Of a stretch of DNA of 64,000 bases, positions 31,978-43,909 are shown piece after piece (the first letter of the stretch is position 1; each line of letters begins with the position of its first letter). The stretch is from the NCBI GenBank assembly GCA_002633025.1, contig NMRB01000862.1:197532-261531 (forward strand), given 5' to 3'. Position numbers and translations under genes: made by a program. This DNA comes from Notospermus geniculatus (taxonomy: Eukaryota; Nemertea; Pilidiophora; Heteronemertea; Lineidae). Under the pieces are notes generated by a model. The model made no database searches. It saw nothing but the letters and a program-made list of their open reading frames with translations, and had not been told where the DNA came from.

Positions 31978-33590
31978 ATACAATTCCAGTTGAGGCTCAT
32001 TTGTCGTTTGTAGCAAAGAGATCAAGGAAATTACTATTTTTTTTATTTTTCGTACCTGCAATTTTCAGGGTTGGTAGGCCTGTGAACGTGAGGGGAAACA
32101 CGAACATCCCATAGTACCGTAATCCCCAAAATAACCAACGTTGAAATTCCGTTATTTTTTGATACCCGACAGCATCTACATTTAAAAAAACTTGCAGGAA
32201 GAATTATAGTACAGGTGAGCAGTTAAAAATAAAGAGATTGAGAGAACTTAATATTTTACTGTTGAATGTGAAGAGGTTTTGCTGACAGACCAATGATCTG
32301 CTTGATAAATTCCAGATTGTGATGAGATATCGTGAGTTTTTTAGGATACGTTATCGTCACAGGTTTTAGGAATGGTGCTCCGTGCAGGATCTGGTGCCTG
32401 GACCGGGCCCAAGTGAAGGGCCTTTGACCTTAATAATCAGGTACAGTTATGGGAGATTAGACACCCTGGTAGGTCAGGGGTGCATTTGGTTCCCGATATA
32501 ATCGGTAGGTGATATTGTCATAGTATATCTGATTTTTCCGTCAGGGCCGAAGCCTAAGCATTATTGTCCCTGGTAAGTACGGAAGAGGCCATCTCAAGCT
32601 ACTCATGTTCCTCACTTGGATGGGGTCTTTTACTTGCCCTTGCAAAGGCACAAGGTANGAGCGTTTCCGCGCACGGAAACGCGCCAATGGAAAGCAGGCC
32701 TAATACAAATTATACTTCCATTTGAGGCTCATTTGTCGTTTGTAGCAAAGAGATCAAGGAAAATACTATTTTTTTTATTTTTCTTACCTGCAATTTTCAG
32801 GGTTGGTATAGGCCTGTGAACGTGAGGGGAAACACGAACATCCCATAGTACCGTAATCCCCAAAATAACCAACGTTGAAATTCCGTTATTTTTTGATACC
32901 CGACAGCATCTACATTTAAAAAAACTTGCAGGAAGAATTATAGTACAGGTGAGCAGTTAAAAATAAAGAGATTGAGAGAACTTAATATTTTACTGTTGAA
33001 TGTGAAGAGGTTTTGCTGACAGACCAATGATCTGCTTGATAAATTCCAGATTGTGATGAGATATCGGGAGTTTTTTAGGATACGTTATCGTCACAGGTTT
33101 TAGGAATGGTGCTCCGTGCAGGATCTGGTGCCTGGACCGGGCCCAAGTGAAGGGCCTTTGACCTTAATAATCAGGTACACTTGGGGGATATTAGACACCC
33201 TGGTAGTGTTACTGGTAGGTCAGGGGTACATTTGGTTCCCGATCTAATCGGTAGGTGATATTGTCATAGTAGGGAGTTTAAGAAATCAAACGATAAACGT
33301 TAACTTTACGACAACGTTATTTTTTGTACCGAAAATGCAATACATAATCTGGTGAATTCGCAGTACGAAAAATAACGTTGTCGTAAAGTTAACGTTTATC
33401 GTTTGATTTCTTAAACTCCCTAGTATCAGATTTTTCCGTCAGGGCCGAAGATCAAGCATTATTGACCCTGATAAGTATGGAAGAGGCCACCTCAAGCTAC
33501 TCATGTTCCTCACTTGGATGGGGTCTTTTACTTGCCCTTGTAAAGGTACAAGGTACAAGGCACCATGGCTTACTGTCCCATGCGACGGAC
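31943..33590 (+). repeat. ~718-bp direct tandem duplication
   Basis: Copy 1 (31943-32657) and copy 2 (from 32661) share long near-identical stretches, e.g. ggctcatttgtcgtttgtag, gtaccgtaatccccaaaata and ggatctggtgcctggaccgg. A single N (32658) separates them. Copy 2 additionally contains the 149-bp MITE. Confidence 0.85.
33272..33420. mobile_element. 149-bp palindromic MITE with TAGTA target duplication
   Basis: gggagtttaagaaatcaaac and gtttgatttcttaaactccc are perfect inverted ends. It is flanked by TAGTA at 33267-33271 and 33421-33425. The paralogous site in copy 1 of the duplication (about 32516-32526) has one TAGTA and no insert. Confidence 0.93.
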
Positions 33591-33758
33591 GTGAAGAGCC
33601 GGGAATGAAACCCATAAACACTGGCATGATTGGTGCCAAAAGTGAAGGATCATCAATAGACGGCGCTGTTTGACGAGGGACCCAATCACAAGCCATCATC
33701 ACAGGTTTAACCGACGCCGCCGTAACACACTTTCTGATTGGCTGAGATACGTGTACAA

Positions 33759-34182
33759 TATATCGGGTGTCCCAAAAAAAGTGAACCGCTTTTTGACAAG
33801 TATTTTCTCAGCGATAGATAAACCGAATTCATTGGAATTTTTCACAGAGTAACATCTGGGTACCAACAACAAGTCTGCAAAATATCTAAGAGATCGGTCA
33901 CACATTGTGCGAGTATTGTCAAATTCAAAACAGCATGTCAAAAAAATCCAATATCAGAGCTAATGCAATGTGACCTTCATCATGTTCACGCAGGTGTTGA
34001 CCTGCTGTTTTGAATTTGACAATGCTCGCATAATTTGCGACCGATCTCCTAGATATTTTGCAGACTTGTTGATGATACCCTAAGGTTTACTCTGCGAAAA
34101 ATTCCAATGAATTCGGTTCATCTGTCGCTGAGAAAATACTTGTCCAAAAAAGCGGTTCACTTTTTTGGGACACCCGATATAC
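33759..34182. mobile_element. Mariner-like MITE, ~180-bp inverted ends
   Basis: atatcgggtgtcccaaaaaa and ttttttgggacacccgatat are the ends, flanked by TA. The arms pair through gaaaatacttgtc, ccaatgaattcggtt and agatattttgcagacttgtt. The gggtgtccca-type end is typical of Tc1/mariner; there is no transposase. Confidence 0.8.
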
Positions 34183-34360
34183 AGTGTCTGTGTCTGTACA
34201 TTCTTTGCCCACTCGCGGCCGATTCTCAAAGGGGATTACCCGATTCGGACAAGTAACGCCCTCTATTAGTGATACTTTGAGGATCGCATCAAAAGAAGCA
34301 GTTTCGGAGTGCGGGTGACATAGTAGCGGTTTGAAACAGGGGGAGGAGTTTAATGGCCTA

Positions 34361-34574
34361 CCCCCCCCCCCCNGTTTAATGGCCTACCCCCCCCCCCCCA
34401 ACAAAAATCCGTGGCTCCATCCTTGAGCGGTGACATGATATTTATGCCGCCACTCTGCAGGTTCACCCAGACTTCAGCTAAATATTCACCTGTCGTGTTG
34501 TACATTTCACAGTACACAAAACAAAGGTAAAATACACAAGGTAACACCAAGAACATGTTAAGTATCTTTTTCAT
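34361..34574 (-). CDS. Possible first exon with signal peptide (weak)
   Basis: ATG at 34574 opens MKKILNMFLVLPCVFYLCFV, a classic basic-then-hydrophobic signal peptide with a following Cys/Glu, then about 40 residues with GEYLAEVWVNLQSGGINIM. The frame then runs into a poly-C/G tract and a duplicated junction containing an N (34373), so the 3' end cannot be trusted. I see no homologue. Confidence 0.22.
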
Positions 34575-34760
34575 CTGTGCTGAGGTCGGTAGGATGATGG
34601 CGGAGGTACTTTTGAAGTGACCTGGACTGCGTCAAGACGTTTCTGGTTGTTTTTACCCTGTTGATGCTCGCGGGTAGTCCGAGCTTGTTAATTTCATTTG
34701 TATCTAACGAACGGCGATTTCAAAGTGAAAATTGTGCAGATGTGGCACTAGGCTACAATA

Positions 34761-35206
34761 TACAGGGTGGTTCAAACAAAACCGCTTAGGCGTGAACGTA
34801 CTTCCACTACCCACAGCCCAAAACTACTGATAGCAATGGATGGAGAATCTTTCTAGAAGAAAAAAGACACCAAGATATCCAGATTCGGTCACGTGGTTTG
34901 AGCTGCAGACCCTATTTTGTAAAGCCAAGTCGAGGCCCTAATCATGCTGAATTTGCAGTTCGCCGAAGAGAGCACCGAACAAAAAGATAGATGTTCGCGT
35001 TGGCTTTTCGGGGGCTTTGCGAAAACTCTTTATAAGACAGAAGACCTTCGACTTTGCTTCACAAAAATGGCTCTGTAGGTAAAACTACTGGACCGAATCG
35101 AGATGTTGGTGTTACTTTTCTCCTAGAAAGATTCTCTATCCATTCATACCAGTGGTTTGGGACTGAGGGTGGTGGAAAAATTCCTGTCCCGTTTTTGCGC
35201 CACCTG
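34761..35206. mobile_element. Mariner-like MITE (cagggtggttcaaac end)
   Basis: Left cagggtggttcaaac... and right ...gcgccacctg are inverted. The arms share gaatctttctag.agaaaa, caccaa.atatc..gattcggtc and related sequence. Copies: 55955-56118 (partial) and about 59600-59910. Confidence 0.7.
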
Positions 35207-35608
35207 ATTTGATAACCTATTGTCTGCCAATCAAGTCGGCGAACTCTCGAAAATCACCAAATATTTGCGGTTCGATGTCACATCCTCGCGATTTCGTCGA
35301 CATTCCCGTCGCTTATCATTTGATTGTATGTTTATATATACCGTCCCTTCGTCTAATAATACAAACAATAACAAACAATTCGACGCAGACGACTTCGGCA
35401 CCAAAACAAGAAACGCGCAGACGACAGGCCATTCTCGTCCCCATGGGTGATTTCGTCTCGGCGAACGAAACAGTGAACGAAGCAATGCAGTTTAAAAATA
35501 GCCAAATACGGCATTACTGGTTCTTGGCACCCTTCGGAACGAAATAATGTACAACAGGAGGAAACCGACGTGCCCGGAAAAAACCTGTGCTGTCAAGAAG
35601 AATGGGTC

Positions 35609-35680
35609 CGACTGGGGTCGAACTCGGACCCTCAGAAGTGACAGGCGATGATGTTTGCACTGCGTCACCCTAACGCGCAA
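35609..35680 (-). repeat. tRNA-like head (SINE relic)
   Basis: On the minus strand, gggtgacgcagtgcaaacatc (A-box region) and gggtccgagttcgaccccag (B box). A similar block lies at about 42385-42470 (gttgcgggttcgactcatgc). Confidence 0.5.
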
Positions 35681-35728
35681 TTTTTGGTTATAGACATGAA
35701 CCGTAATTCGCCATGGAACAATGGAAAC

Positions 35729-35937
35729 GATAATAAACAAGAAGTCAATCTCCAGAATTCACGAATTTTCGACCCCAACCGGGGTCTTTTTCAAGTGGAA
35801 CTTTACAATCTGAAACTCTAGAAAAGACTTCTCCAGAGTCTTTTCTAGAGTTTCAGATTGTAAAGTTCCACTTGAAAAAGACCCCAGTTGGGGTCGAAAA
35901 TTCGTGAATTCTGGAGATTGACTTCTTGTTTATTATC
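35729..35937. repeat. 209-bp palindrome
   Basis: gataataaacaagaagtcaa to ttgacttcttgtttattatc, with only a few mismatches (caaccgggg versus cagttgggg). The arms end at a short loop near 35833. Confidence 0.9.
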
Positions 35938-35939
35938 AT

Positions 35940-38300
35940 TTTGTGTGTCAATTTTGTGCCTTTTGTACCTTGAACAATGGAAACGGACATTTTGTCAAAA
36001 GGCCATGTAAAAAAATAGTTGGTTAGCATCCTTCGACTCTCAATTTCCTGAGGAGGGCGGGAGGTTTTAAAAAAATTTTCATTGAGTTTGAGATGCATGT
36101 TACCATGGTAACCATGGCAACCTGAGGGAAATTCCAAAAAGGTCTAGGTATGAATTGAAACAAAAACTACTTTCAATCCTTTAAAACTGGTTGTTTTATT
36201 TAAGCATCCCAGCCTACAATTTTATCACCATTTTGGCGGGTTTAAAGGATTTTTGAAAAAAAAATAAAAAAATAGAGGGGGGGGGGGTGATTTCAATGGC
36301 GGGAGGGGTGCTAATCAACAATTTTTTACATGGCGTATTTTAACTGTTACACGAGGATCACCACAAGTTGTACTCTTGAAATAATGAAATAATTTGGAAA
36401 AAAACAAAAATAGACATTTTTGAAAAAACCCAACATCATGAACACATTCAAACGGTTGTATATTTCAACAACAGCATAAGATGTCTCTTCACTTTCAGCT
36501 GCAAAAAACAACTAAACGTAAAAAAAGGTGACACATTGAAAATACAAGTGTACATTTCTAGTCGGGTCAATTTACAAAAAAGCTGGAACAAATTGCAACA
36601 NTGCGTCGGTCACGAGCGAAATCATGCGTCGGTCACCGCGGAAAGTCGTGCGCAGTCGCTAGCAGAATCACGCGTCGGGCGCTGGCGAAATCATGCGTCG
36701 TTCGTTGCATGATTTGGCGCCGACAAAATCGTTCTTCGAGCTTGGCGTCGGACGCCGCCTCCTAAAAATTTGATCGCGCGTCGGACGCAGACGCAGGCGG
36801 CGGATGTATGAATCCGGTTTTTCTCTCACGCTTTACAATTTAAACACAGATGAAAAATGCGATGTTTTAAAGTCATTTTTTAAAAAAATTCACAGAAATT
36901 CAATTAATTTCTTGTTTTAATGGTGTTCTGTAGCTTTAATATTTACCGCCGACCCCACACTTGGGCCTCCCGGCATAGACCAGCACAGGCCAACATCCCC
37001 GTAAATCACCTCAGAGCAGGAGTCACCTAGAACAATATGTTATCAATTATGCCTTCCATTAAACTCACAAAGGTGTAAATAACCAAAACACAAACATCCC
37101 ATCAACAAAGATAACTTAACGACAGCCCTGGTAATTAAAAAGTGCAACTTTGTCAAAATGTTGACAAACTGGGTAGTGAGACCAATACGCCCGCCTTGGT
37201 GACAGCGCAAACGAGCCGTGACGGCGCCTGACGTCTGCGCGCCCCACGGAGGCCTAGTTCTGAGACGGCGCAGACGGCACGTTTGGTACTCAGCCGTTAA
37301 ATATCCCAGTGACCCCGTGGCCTCTCCAGAGGGGCCTGGAACTCACTTCAAAATAACAGGTTGCTAAAAAGTGAGCTTTGACATTCTGGGTGTTTTACGA
37401 CATGTCGCTGTGCCGAAAATCAGGACGTTCAGGCCGTGTGGTTGCAACCTCGTCCCCAGGGCGTTACTTCTGCGATTGGGCCTTGCATGCCTTGTTCTCC
37501 GACGGTTAGAGGAACGAGGTTGAGGGAGGAAGGAGACGAGGGAACGAGGTTGGTCTCTGATTGAGTTTAATGCTTTGTTAAAAAAATTATATTCGAGCAA
37601 TTTCCCTCGGGTCTAAAAAATTCTTGCTTTACGTGCGGGGATCTAGGCCTGTTACAAAGCCCCTGATTTGTAAAGGATTTATTAAAAAAAAAAACGTTTG
37701 GCCTATTCGGTCATTATGACCCCTGAATGTTTAGCACTTTGGCGGAACATTTATTAGCGGAAGCGCATTTGGCGGAGCGGCTCGAGGACAGGAGACCAGT
37801 CTAGGAAGACTGCGCATATTCCCATCGAAACTAGGATGGGTAGTGCCCTAAAACACCGGGGGCCTGGTCCGTTTTAAGTTTTATGATAAAGAAATTAGGC
37901 CTGATTGTCTCGTCCAATCATATTGAATTTTATCAAAAATAGAGACAGTATTTTTGATTATATTTGATGTAAAAATGCAAAAATGGAAATTTTCATCCAC
38001 GAAATTTCAAATACTGGAGTACCGGTAATATCTTTCGTTGCCCCGTTTGAAAAATGCCTCCCAACAAAAGATTGACGGTGTACCAGAAGAGATAGTCCTA
38101 GGAATGCAAGGTCCGCCAAACAATGCCCTGCTATTAAGGTTATTCGAATGGTCTCTCGTTGAACAGTAAAACCGGACTTTGATTCCAGGGGGACTGAGAT
38201 CCCTGCCACAACGGGATAAGCCGCGACGTGACAAGTGTCCGCCAAACAATAATGCGGGCACTGGCGTACGAAAGGCATTCTCATTCATTACACCATGTGT
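35940..38300. other. No gene; a ~29-bp minisatellite remnant and MITE debris
   Basis: 36602-36770 repeats gcgtcgg.c..gcgaaatcat and ends in ggcggatgtatgaatccgg. 38010-38290 (minus) carries gtccgccaaacaat blocks also seen near 39800. Open frames are short and unrecognised. Confidence 0.4.
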
Positions 38301-38309
38301 GATAGATTT

Positions 38310-38495
38310 TTGTCAAGAATATGTAATGGGTGGTATCAAAAATAGATAAGCTTAATCTATTTTTGGCGGTATTCATAAAAGTTAGCAAGTGCTTTTACTT
38401 AAAATTTGTGCAGCAATGTCCAATGTAAATGTCCTGCAAAATTTGAAGTAAAAGCATTTGCTACCTTTTATGAATATCGTTAAGGTAACGTACTG
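38310..38495. repeat. Two adjacent hairpins
   Basis: aaaaatagataagcttaatctattttt is a perfect hairpin. Next, cggtattcataaaagttagc with agtgcttttact pairs with agtaaaagcatttgctacct and tatgaatatcg. Confidence 0.75.
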
Positions 38496-38894
38496 TACAC
38501 TAAGTCTAACGGGATCACACCCAAACCCCAAGGTCATCCGGGCACTACAGCCGCCATTGTTGTTGTCTCTAAAACCCAGACGCAGGAACTTCGCGGCGGC
38601 ACGGCGGGGCGCCATAAATTAGCAACGCGAATCAATTCATTAGATTTCTAAATCATATCATATTATCTCGGAACTCCCGAGGTCAGATATGAAAAGATAA
38701 CGAAGTTCTTCGTCTCCTGTTGAGATCCGCGCTCAGTTTTAAAGACTTGGACTTTTCGGCAGAACAATAGCGTACATGTAATTAGGAGATGAAAGTCAGT
38801 TTATCAAATTTCAGATTCCGTTCTTTAGAGAGACACATTTCTGACGGGAGGGGAGGGTGCGCTCACTGGGGGAGGGGCGGGGGAGGGCCTACCA

Positions 38895-39078
38895 TGCATT
38901 GTCCGCATGGGACAGTAAGCCGTGGTGCGTTGTACCTTGTACCTTTGCAAGGGCAAGTAAAAGACCCCATCCAAGTGAGGAACATGAGTAGCTTGAGATG
39001 GCCTCTTCTAGTTCCTCTGACTGAGAATCGAACCCTCAATCTCAGCGATTAATCTGATGTTCCACTATGCCAATTTGA
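38895..39078 (-). mobile_element. SINE family 2 with tRNA-like head
   Basis: The tRNA-like head is at 39000-39075 (minus: ggcatagtggaacatc, gagggttcgattctcagtc). The repeat body contains ccttgtacctttgcaagggc, agtaaaagaccccatccaag and aggaacatgagtagcttgag. Body copies: 32590-32657, 33478-33590, 39950-40055, 51795-51920 and 63795-63915. Confidence 0.65.
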
Positions 39079-39719
39079 CAATGGACATAGAATATGGTGG
39101 GATTGGCAGGCAATTTTGGCCCCCAGGTTAGAACCGGGAGGAGGGGGGGGGGGTACAATTCTGGAAAACGAAGTTCACGCTCCTTCGCGGCGTTTTTCCG
39201 AGACTTCAACGAGAATTAGCAAAATGTGATATCTTCATAAAACCGAGGACCAAATTATTTATTTTCGCCTCGTTATTTTCTTCCTAATTAGCCAATAGGG
39301 TTTCACCTGGGACCACCCGGAAGAGCCCGGCGTGCCACTGGTGATGACGTACCACGTACAAGTAAATCTTTACCTGTGTGGGGGTGGGGATACACCGATA
39401 AGGACACCTTCTACCTCGTATATTCTCGTCTGTGATTCGACACGAGATAGTCAAATGATTTATATACCAGTAGGCCTACTACTGCCGTTTTTTCGCACGA
39501 TTGGTGGACATTTTGGGAAGCACCCGCTTTTAACCACGTAACTCAGGCCAGGCGTGCAGTCATGGCAGTACCAATGTAGTACATGTATATTGCTGATGCA
39601 CCCCGTAACAGAATATACTTCACGGAATAGGCGGCGGATACAATGGGACACGCATCTAATAACAGACCCTGCCGTGACCAAATACCTCCCATAAATAGAG
39701 GGATGCATCAGAGACGGGG

Positions 39720-40055
39720 TGCATCTTCACTCCCCCCCCCCCAAACAAAAGATTGTCGGATTAAGCCGCGACGTGACAATGGGAGAGGCACTGATAGACA
39801 TGTCTCTCTGTTTTTGAGTGTCCGCCACACAATAAAGCGGGCACTGCGATACGTAGGACATTCTCAGTTATTACACTTGTCAACAAGGGTATAATGTCCC
39901 TTGATGTAGGACCCCCCCCCCCCAACAATAGATTTACGGATTAATAAGTACGGAGGAGGCCATCTCAAGCTACTCATGTTCCTCACTTGGATGGGGTCTT
40001 TTACTTGCCCTTGTAAAGACACAAGGTACAAGGTACAAGGCACCACGGCAACGCG
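39720..40055. repeat. MITE fragment and SINE-2 body
   Basis: 39740-39860 holds agattgtcggattaagccgc...gtccgccacacaataaagcg, shared with 38030-38250. From 39940 the SINE-2 body follows on the plus strand. Confidence 0.55.
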
Positions 40056-40739
40056 AACACCAATCCCATTGTTCGATACCACGAAGAGAGTAGCGAACAA
40101 AAGGATAGACGTTCTCGTCGGCGTCGGCGTTTGTGGGGCTTCGCGAAATCTCTCTAATGTCCCAATTATACATGTAGTACCCGGACCAAGGAACTAAGGG
40201 ACAACCATCACTACCACGCTATATTTCGGTAGTCACAGACTGCGAGAGCTCTCATATAAACGATAATTTCTTTTCGTGACCTCCTCCTGAGTTTATCAAT
40301 GACCCGTCTGAAGTCAATTGTTTTAATATCACCACCAAGCAAGATTCCTCCTATCTATCGCCGTTTGGGTTGTCAGCGCTAATTTAGGAAATTATGATAA
40401 GGAAAGATAAAGACAATATGAACGAGAACGATTTGGAGTGAATAGAACCAGAAATAATCAGACGAAGACAAAAATAGCCATGCAAAATGGGCAACACCCC
40501 TCAGCCTATGCATAAATCAGCGGTAAACAATTTCAAGATGGTGGCCGTGGCGGCCATATTGGAAATCGTAACGATGATTTTCGAAAAGATACTCCACGAC
40601 TCGGCCCAACACGCACACTGACAATTGATTCGATGCGACATGCTGTTCTGCTCGAATTGGACGGAAACAAATTACTGGACGGACAGACGGACGCGCCGAC
40701 GGACAGACAGACGGCGTCGCCCGTGACTACAATACGGTG

Positions 40740-40922
40740 CTTGACCAATTGGTAACATCTGCCAGTGTTACCATGTGTCAGTGTTTCCCCATACTGTTTG
40801 GGAAACGCTGGCAGATAGATCGACATGTTTCTCTGTGTGTCCCCTATTGTCAAGTCGCAGCTTATTCCGTCAAGGCAATAGGAGGGGAACACGCTAGAGA
40901 ACAATCAAAAACGTTACACCGC
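40740..40922. mobile_element. MITE with catctgccagtgtt end
   Basis: It shares ggtaacatctgccagtgtta, gggaaacgctggcagatag, gatcgaca.gtttctctgtg and cgttacaccg with the cluster at 51270-51625. agtgtttcccc...ggggaacac is inverted around the core. Confidence 0.65.
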
Positions 40923-40929
40923 TGTAAAG

Positions 40930-42780
40930 ATTGGAAAATGAGTTGAAGCATGTTTACGTTACCTGATGAAAAGGATGGCGGCCATTTTTGTCAGGTAAGG
41001 TTTCGGCATGCAGTGGTATCAGTCCACCCTAGATGTCACCACTGGCTGTGTATGGGTTGGACAGGACACCAGTTTTATCACGTTGGGGAGGGGTACTGAA
41101 GTGATACCTCACATACGCGGCCTACACAAAGGTTGTCTACAAAAACATCCCCAGTACAAATTAACAACCAGGCCTAAAAAAATCTTGTTTACCCAAAGCT
41201 TTATTTATAGAGACACGTCTACAGCACTGATGATTTTTAATTTCTTCATGCTCTTTACGGTTTATGTTAATTACATACGAATATGTAAATATTTACCCAG
41301 TAATAGGTCAAAGGTCACCAGAAGTCGCGTTAGAAGGTGGATATCGTGTCTGTGATATAAAACAAAGCATTTGATCTGTTTAGTAGCAAATTTTCACGAT
41401 TTTGAAAGATATGGAACGCAGACGCCGTCATTTGTTTATCCAAACTTTTTTTCTTGCCTGGCCTTTGCTTCCAATACAACCTGCTAGAATCTGCAACTGT
41501 TTTTGCTCCGAACTGAGCGTAGAATTAAATTCGTACTATATACCGTACTTCCATATTCATAAGGTCAGTTCATTTGCGTAAGGCAAGTCGCCACTGACAT
41601 TGGAATCAGGCCAGCTAGAATCTGACAATTCTTTTTCCTGCAAACAATCACTCCCAATTAAATTCGTATCATATACTATACTGTACTTCCACGTTTATAA
41701 GGTCAGTTCAATAGCGTAACATAAGAAGGCCTACGTCACTGAAATCGGACCTGCATTAAAGTTTTATTGCGACCGACTGGTTGCCGCTTTATTGAGTGAT
41801 AATGACCTGTAGCGTACTAATCAGTTTAAACCTCTCCTGATGTAAAAATGGTGGCTGTCAAAATCTTTCGAACCCACCGACCCCCACCTACGCCCCTGGG
41901 CCTCTCCATGTCCCTTCCGTGTAAGTTTTATACTGTTCGTCGATTGCACTATACTTCGTGACCTTTGCCCTGTCCTCTTAAAGTTCAGGTAGGATGACGT
42001 CACTGCCGCGAAATATCGCCAGACGTTCAATCGGATCAATAAAATGGTGCGTAAAGTGGGATTGATCGGGCTGACAATCTGGTGGCTAATTTCGACCTCG
42101 TGTTCAGGAGATAGGGCGCCAAGACCGTCTGTCAACTATCCTGATAGCGCAATGGAGTAAAACTGCCAGCAGTACCAATGATCTTGGATTTACGGAGTAT
42201 GCACTGGACAGCAAGTGTGGTAGGATGAAATACCCCAGGAGAAAATGTCCGTACAACAATATCGAATCGAGAGCGCCGAAAAGGAATTATTTGCTCTATG
42301 AACAACATTTGGCGAATTTAGCAGGAGGAAACCGGAGTGCGGAGAAAGCTAGGCTTCAAGAGAGTCACCCTCTCTGTCAGAGCGAGTCGAAGCATGAGTC
42401 GAACCCGCAACTTCAGAGGTAACAGGCGCCGATGTTGCGCCACTCTGACAGACCAACTGAGGTCAAATTTAGAAAGTGCGAAACGGGAAATCTGGGCAGT
42501 GAATTCGTAGGATTTTGAATCCTTTAAATTTCCGACTGCCTGAACCGACTGTCATTCCTCGCATCAATCAAAAACTCGGAACTAAACCATTCCTATCACG
42601 GTATCACTGTTTTCTTATCGTCAAACGACCTGAACTGACCGAAGTATACTTAAACCAGCCATTTGACTAATTCTAACGATAACTTATCATCACTCACCCT
42701 AAACTACTCGCCCGTCCGCCTAGCAGCGCCAGACGGTTCGCGTTTTACAGAAACCCGCCGACAGAAANAGTTTTATTAGA
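40930..42780. other. No gene seen; one tRNA-like relic
   Basis: Short frames without domains. Minus strand 42385-42470 has a tRNA-like head. 41550-41720 shows a loose direct repeat (cttccatattcataaggtcagttca versus cttccacgtttataaggtcagttca). Confidence 0.4.
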
Positions 42781-42812
42781 CGGGGTTACAACTTTCATTG
42801 TGGTAACGTGAG

Positions 42813-43022
42813 TCTGATGACGTAGACCCCACACAACAGGTTTTGATGACGTAGCGCGCAACACGACAGCCTTCGATGACGTAGACCTCACCGCGGCAGA
42901 TTTTGATGACGTAGACCACAATGCGACAGTTTCTGATAACGTAGACCTCAACACGACAGGCTTTGAGGACGTAGACCGCAACACGGCAGCTCTTGATGAC
43001 GTAGACCTCAACACGTTGACTT
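42813..43022. repeat. Exact 30-bp-period array carrying TGACGTAG
   Basis: Seven units start at 42815, 42845, 42875, 42905, 42935, 42965 and 42995 (gatgacgtagacc.caac.cgacag.). Five carry TGACGTAG, a CRE/ATF-like half-site. The minus strand stays open across it, reading a 10-residue repeat (LRSTSSKAVV-like), as expected of a 30-bp unit without stops. Confidence 0.85.
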
Positions 43023-43724
43023 CACGACGTAATCAACAAGTACTTATCTCGTCGTTGTTGTCGTCTTGAACTAATAAATTCTATATTCTGCACGTGCCGC
43101 GACGAACCTCTGGACTTGTCGCAGAAATAAAATTCAAACCAGCGTTGAACTCGACCCCCTAAGAAGAAAGTGTTGATGAAGTTTGGAGAGGAAGAAATAA
43201 TTCAAAAACTTCATGAAAAATCACCGCGGTAAAGTCAACAAAAATTACAAAAAACCCCAAACGGAACTTAGGTGGTTTGTGTCGCGCGGGCGGCAGTAAT
43301 CCAGATGAATTAGCGAAGTCATTTTTCACTGTGCGTTTATAGACCACCACGGACGGGGCACGAGTCACTCCGAGCATGCGAGGGGGGGGGGGTAGGTTTT
43401 CCAAAAAGTCGGCGGTGGGCCTGCCGGTGTTTGGACTTTTTTTACAAAATAAACGGGACTGATTTATTATTCTCATCGACTGAGAGCAGTACATTAGATT
43501 TGTTTTCAATGAAAAGTAGCTGTTGAATATTTTCCGTTTGGATTATTAATTAGAGGCGATTATTTTCGGAGTGCTGTTTTTCCGGCGGTGGAGGTTTTCT
43601 CCTACCATGTGCTACAGTGAAGCGATCGAGACTGCGTGTTGTTCCTGGTTGAAAAACGGAAAATATGCACATGTAATCATACTGCGCTTTTCTGAAAAAA
43701 GTGCTTTTTATTAAGCACATCGTC

Positions 43725-43905
43725 GTAAAGCGCTTCACATTATTCCCCCAGTCTCTCCAGAAACATTTCTGGGGAACTCAAGGAGCAGCTCATTCAGCGC
43801 ATCACTTGATCCTTTCAGACCAGTTGAGAATGCAGAGAGGCGATCAAGTAAAGATTCGAACCCGTTATTTCTAGGTTACAAATCCGACGCAACTGTCACT
43901 TCGCC
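43725..43905 (-). mobile_element. SINE family 1 copy
   Basis: On the minus strand: cgggttcgaatc B box, then ctggtctgaaaggatcaagtg, tgagctgctccttgagttcc, ccagaaatgtttctggagag, tgtgaagcgcttta. Confidence 0.8.
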
Positions 43906-43909
43906 GCAA

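Noticed and set aside
42745-43014. 89-codon frame with a 10-residue repeat
   Set aside because: It is the 30-bp minisatellite read in an open frame; it has no start context or domain and crosses an N.
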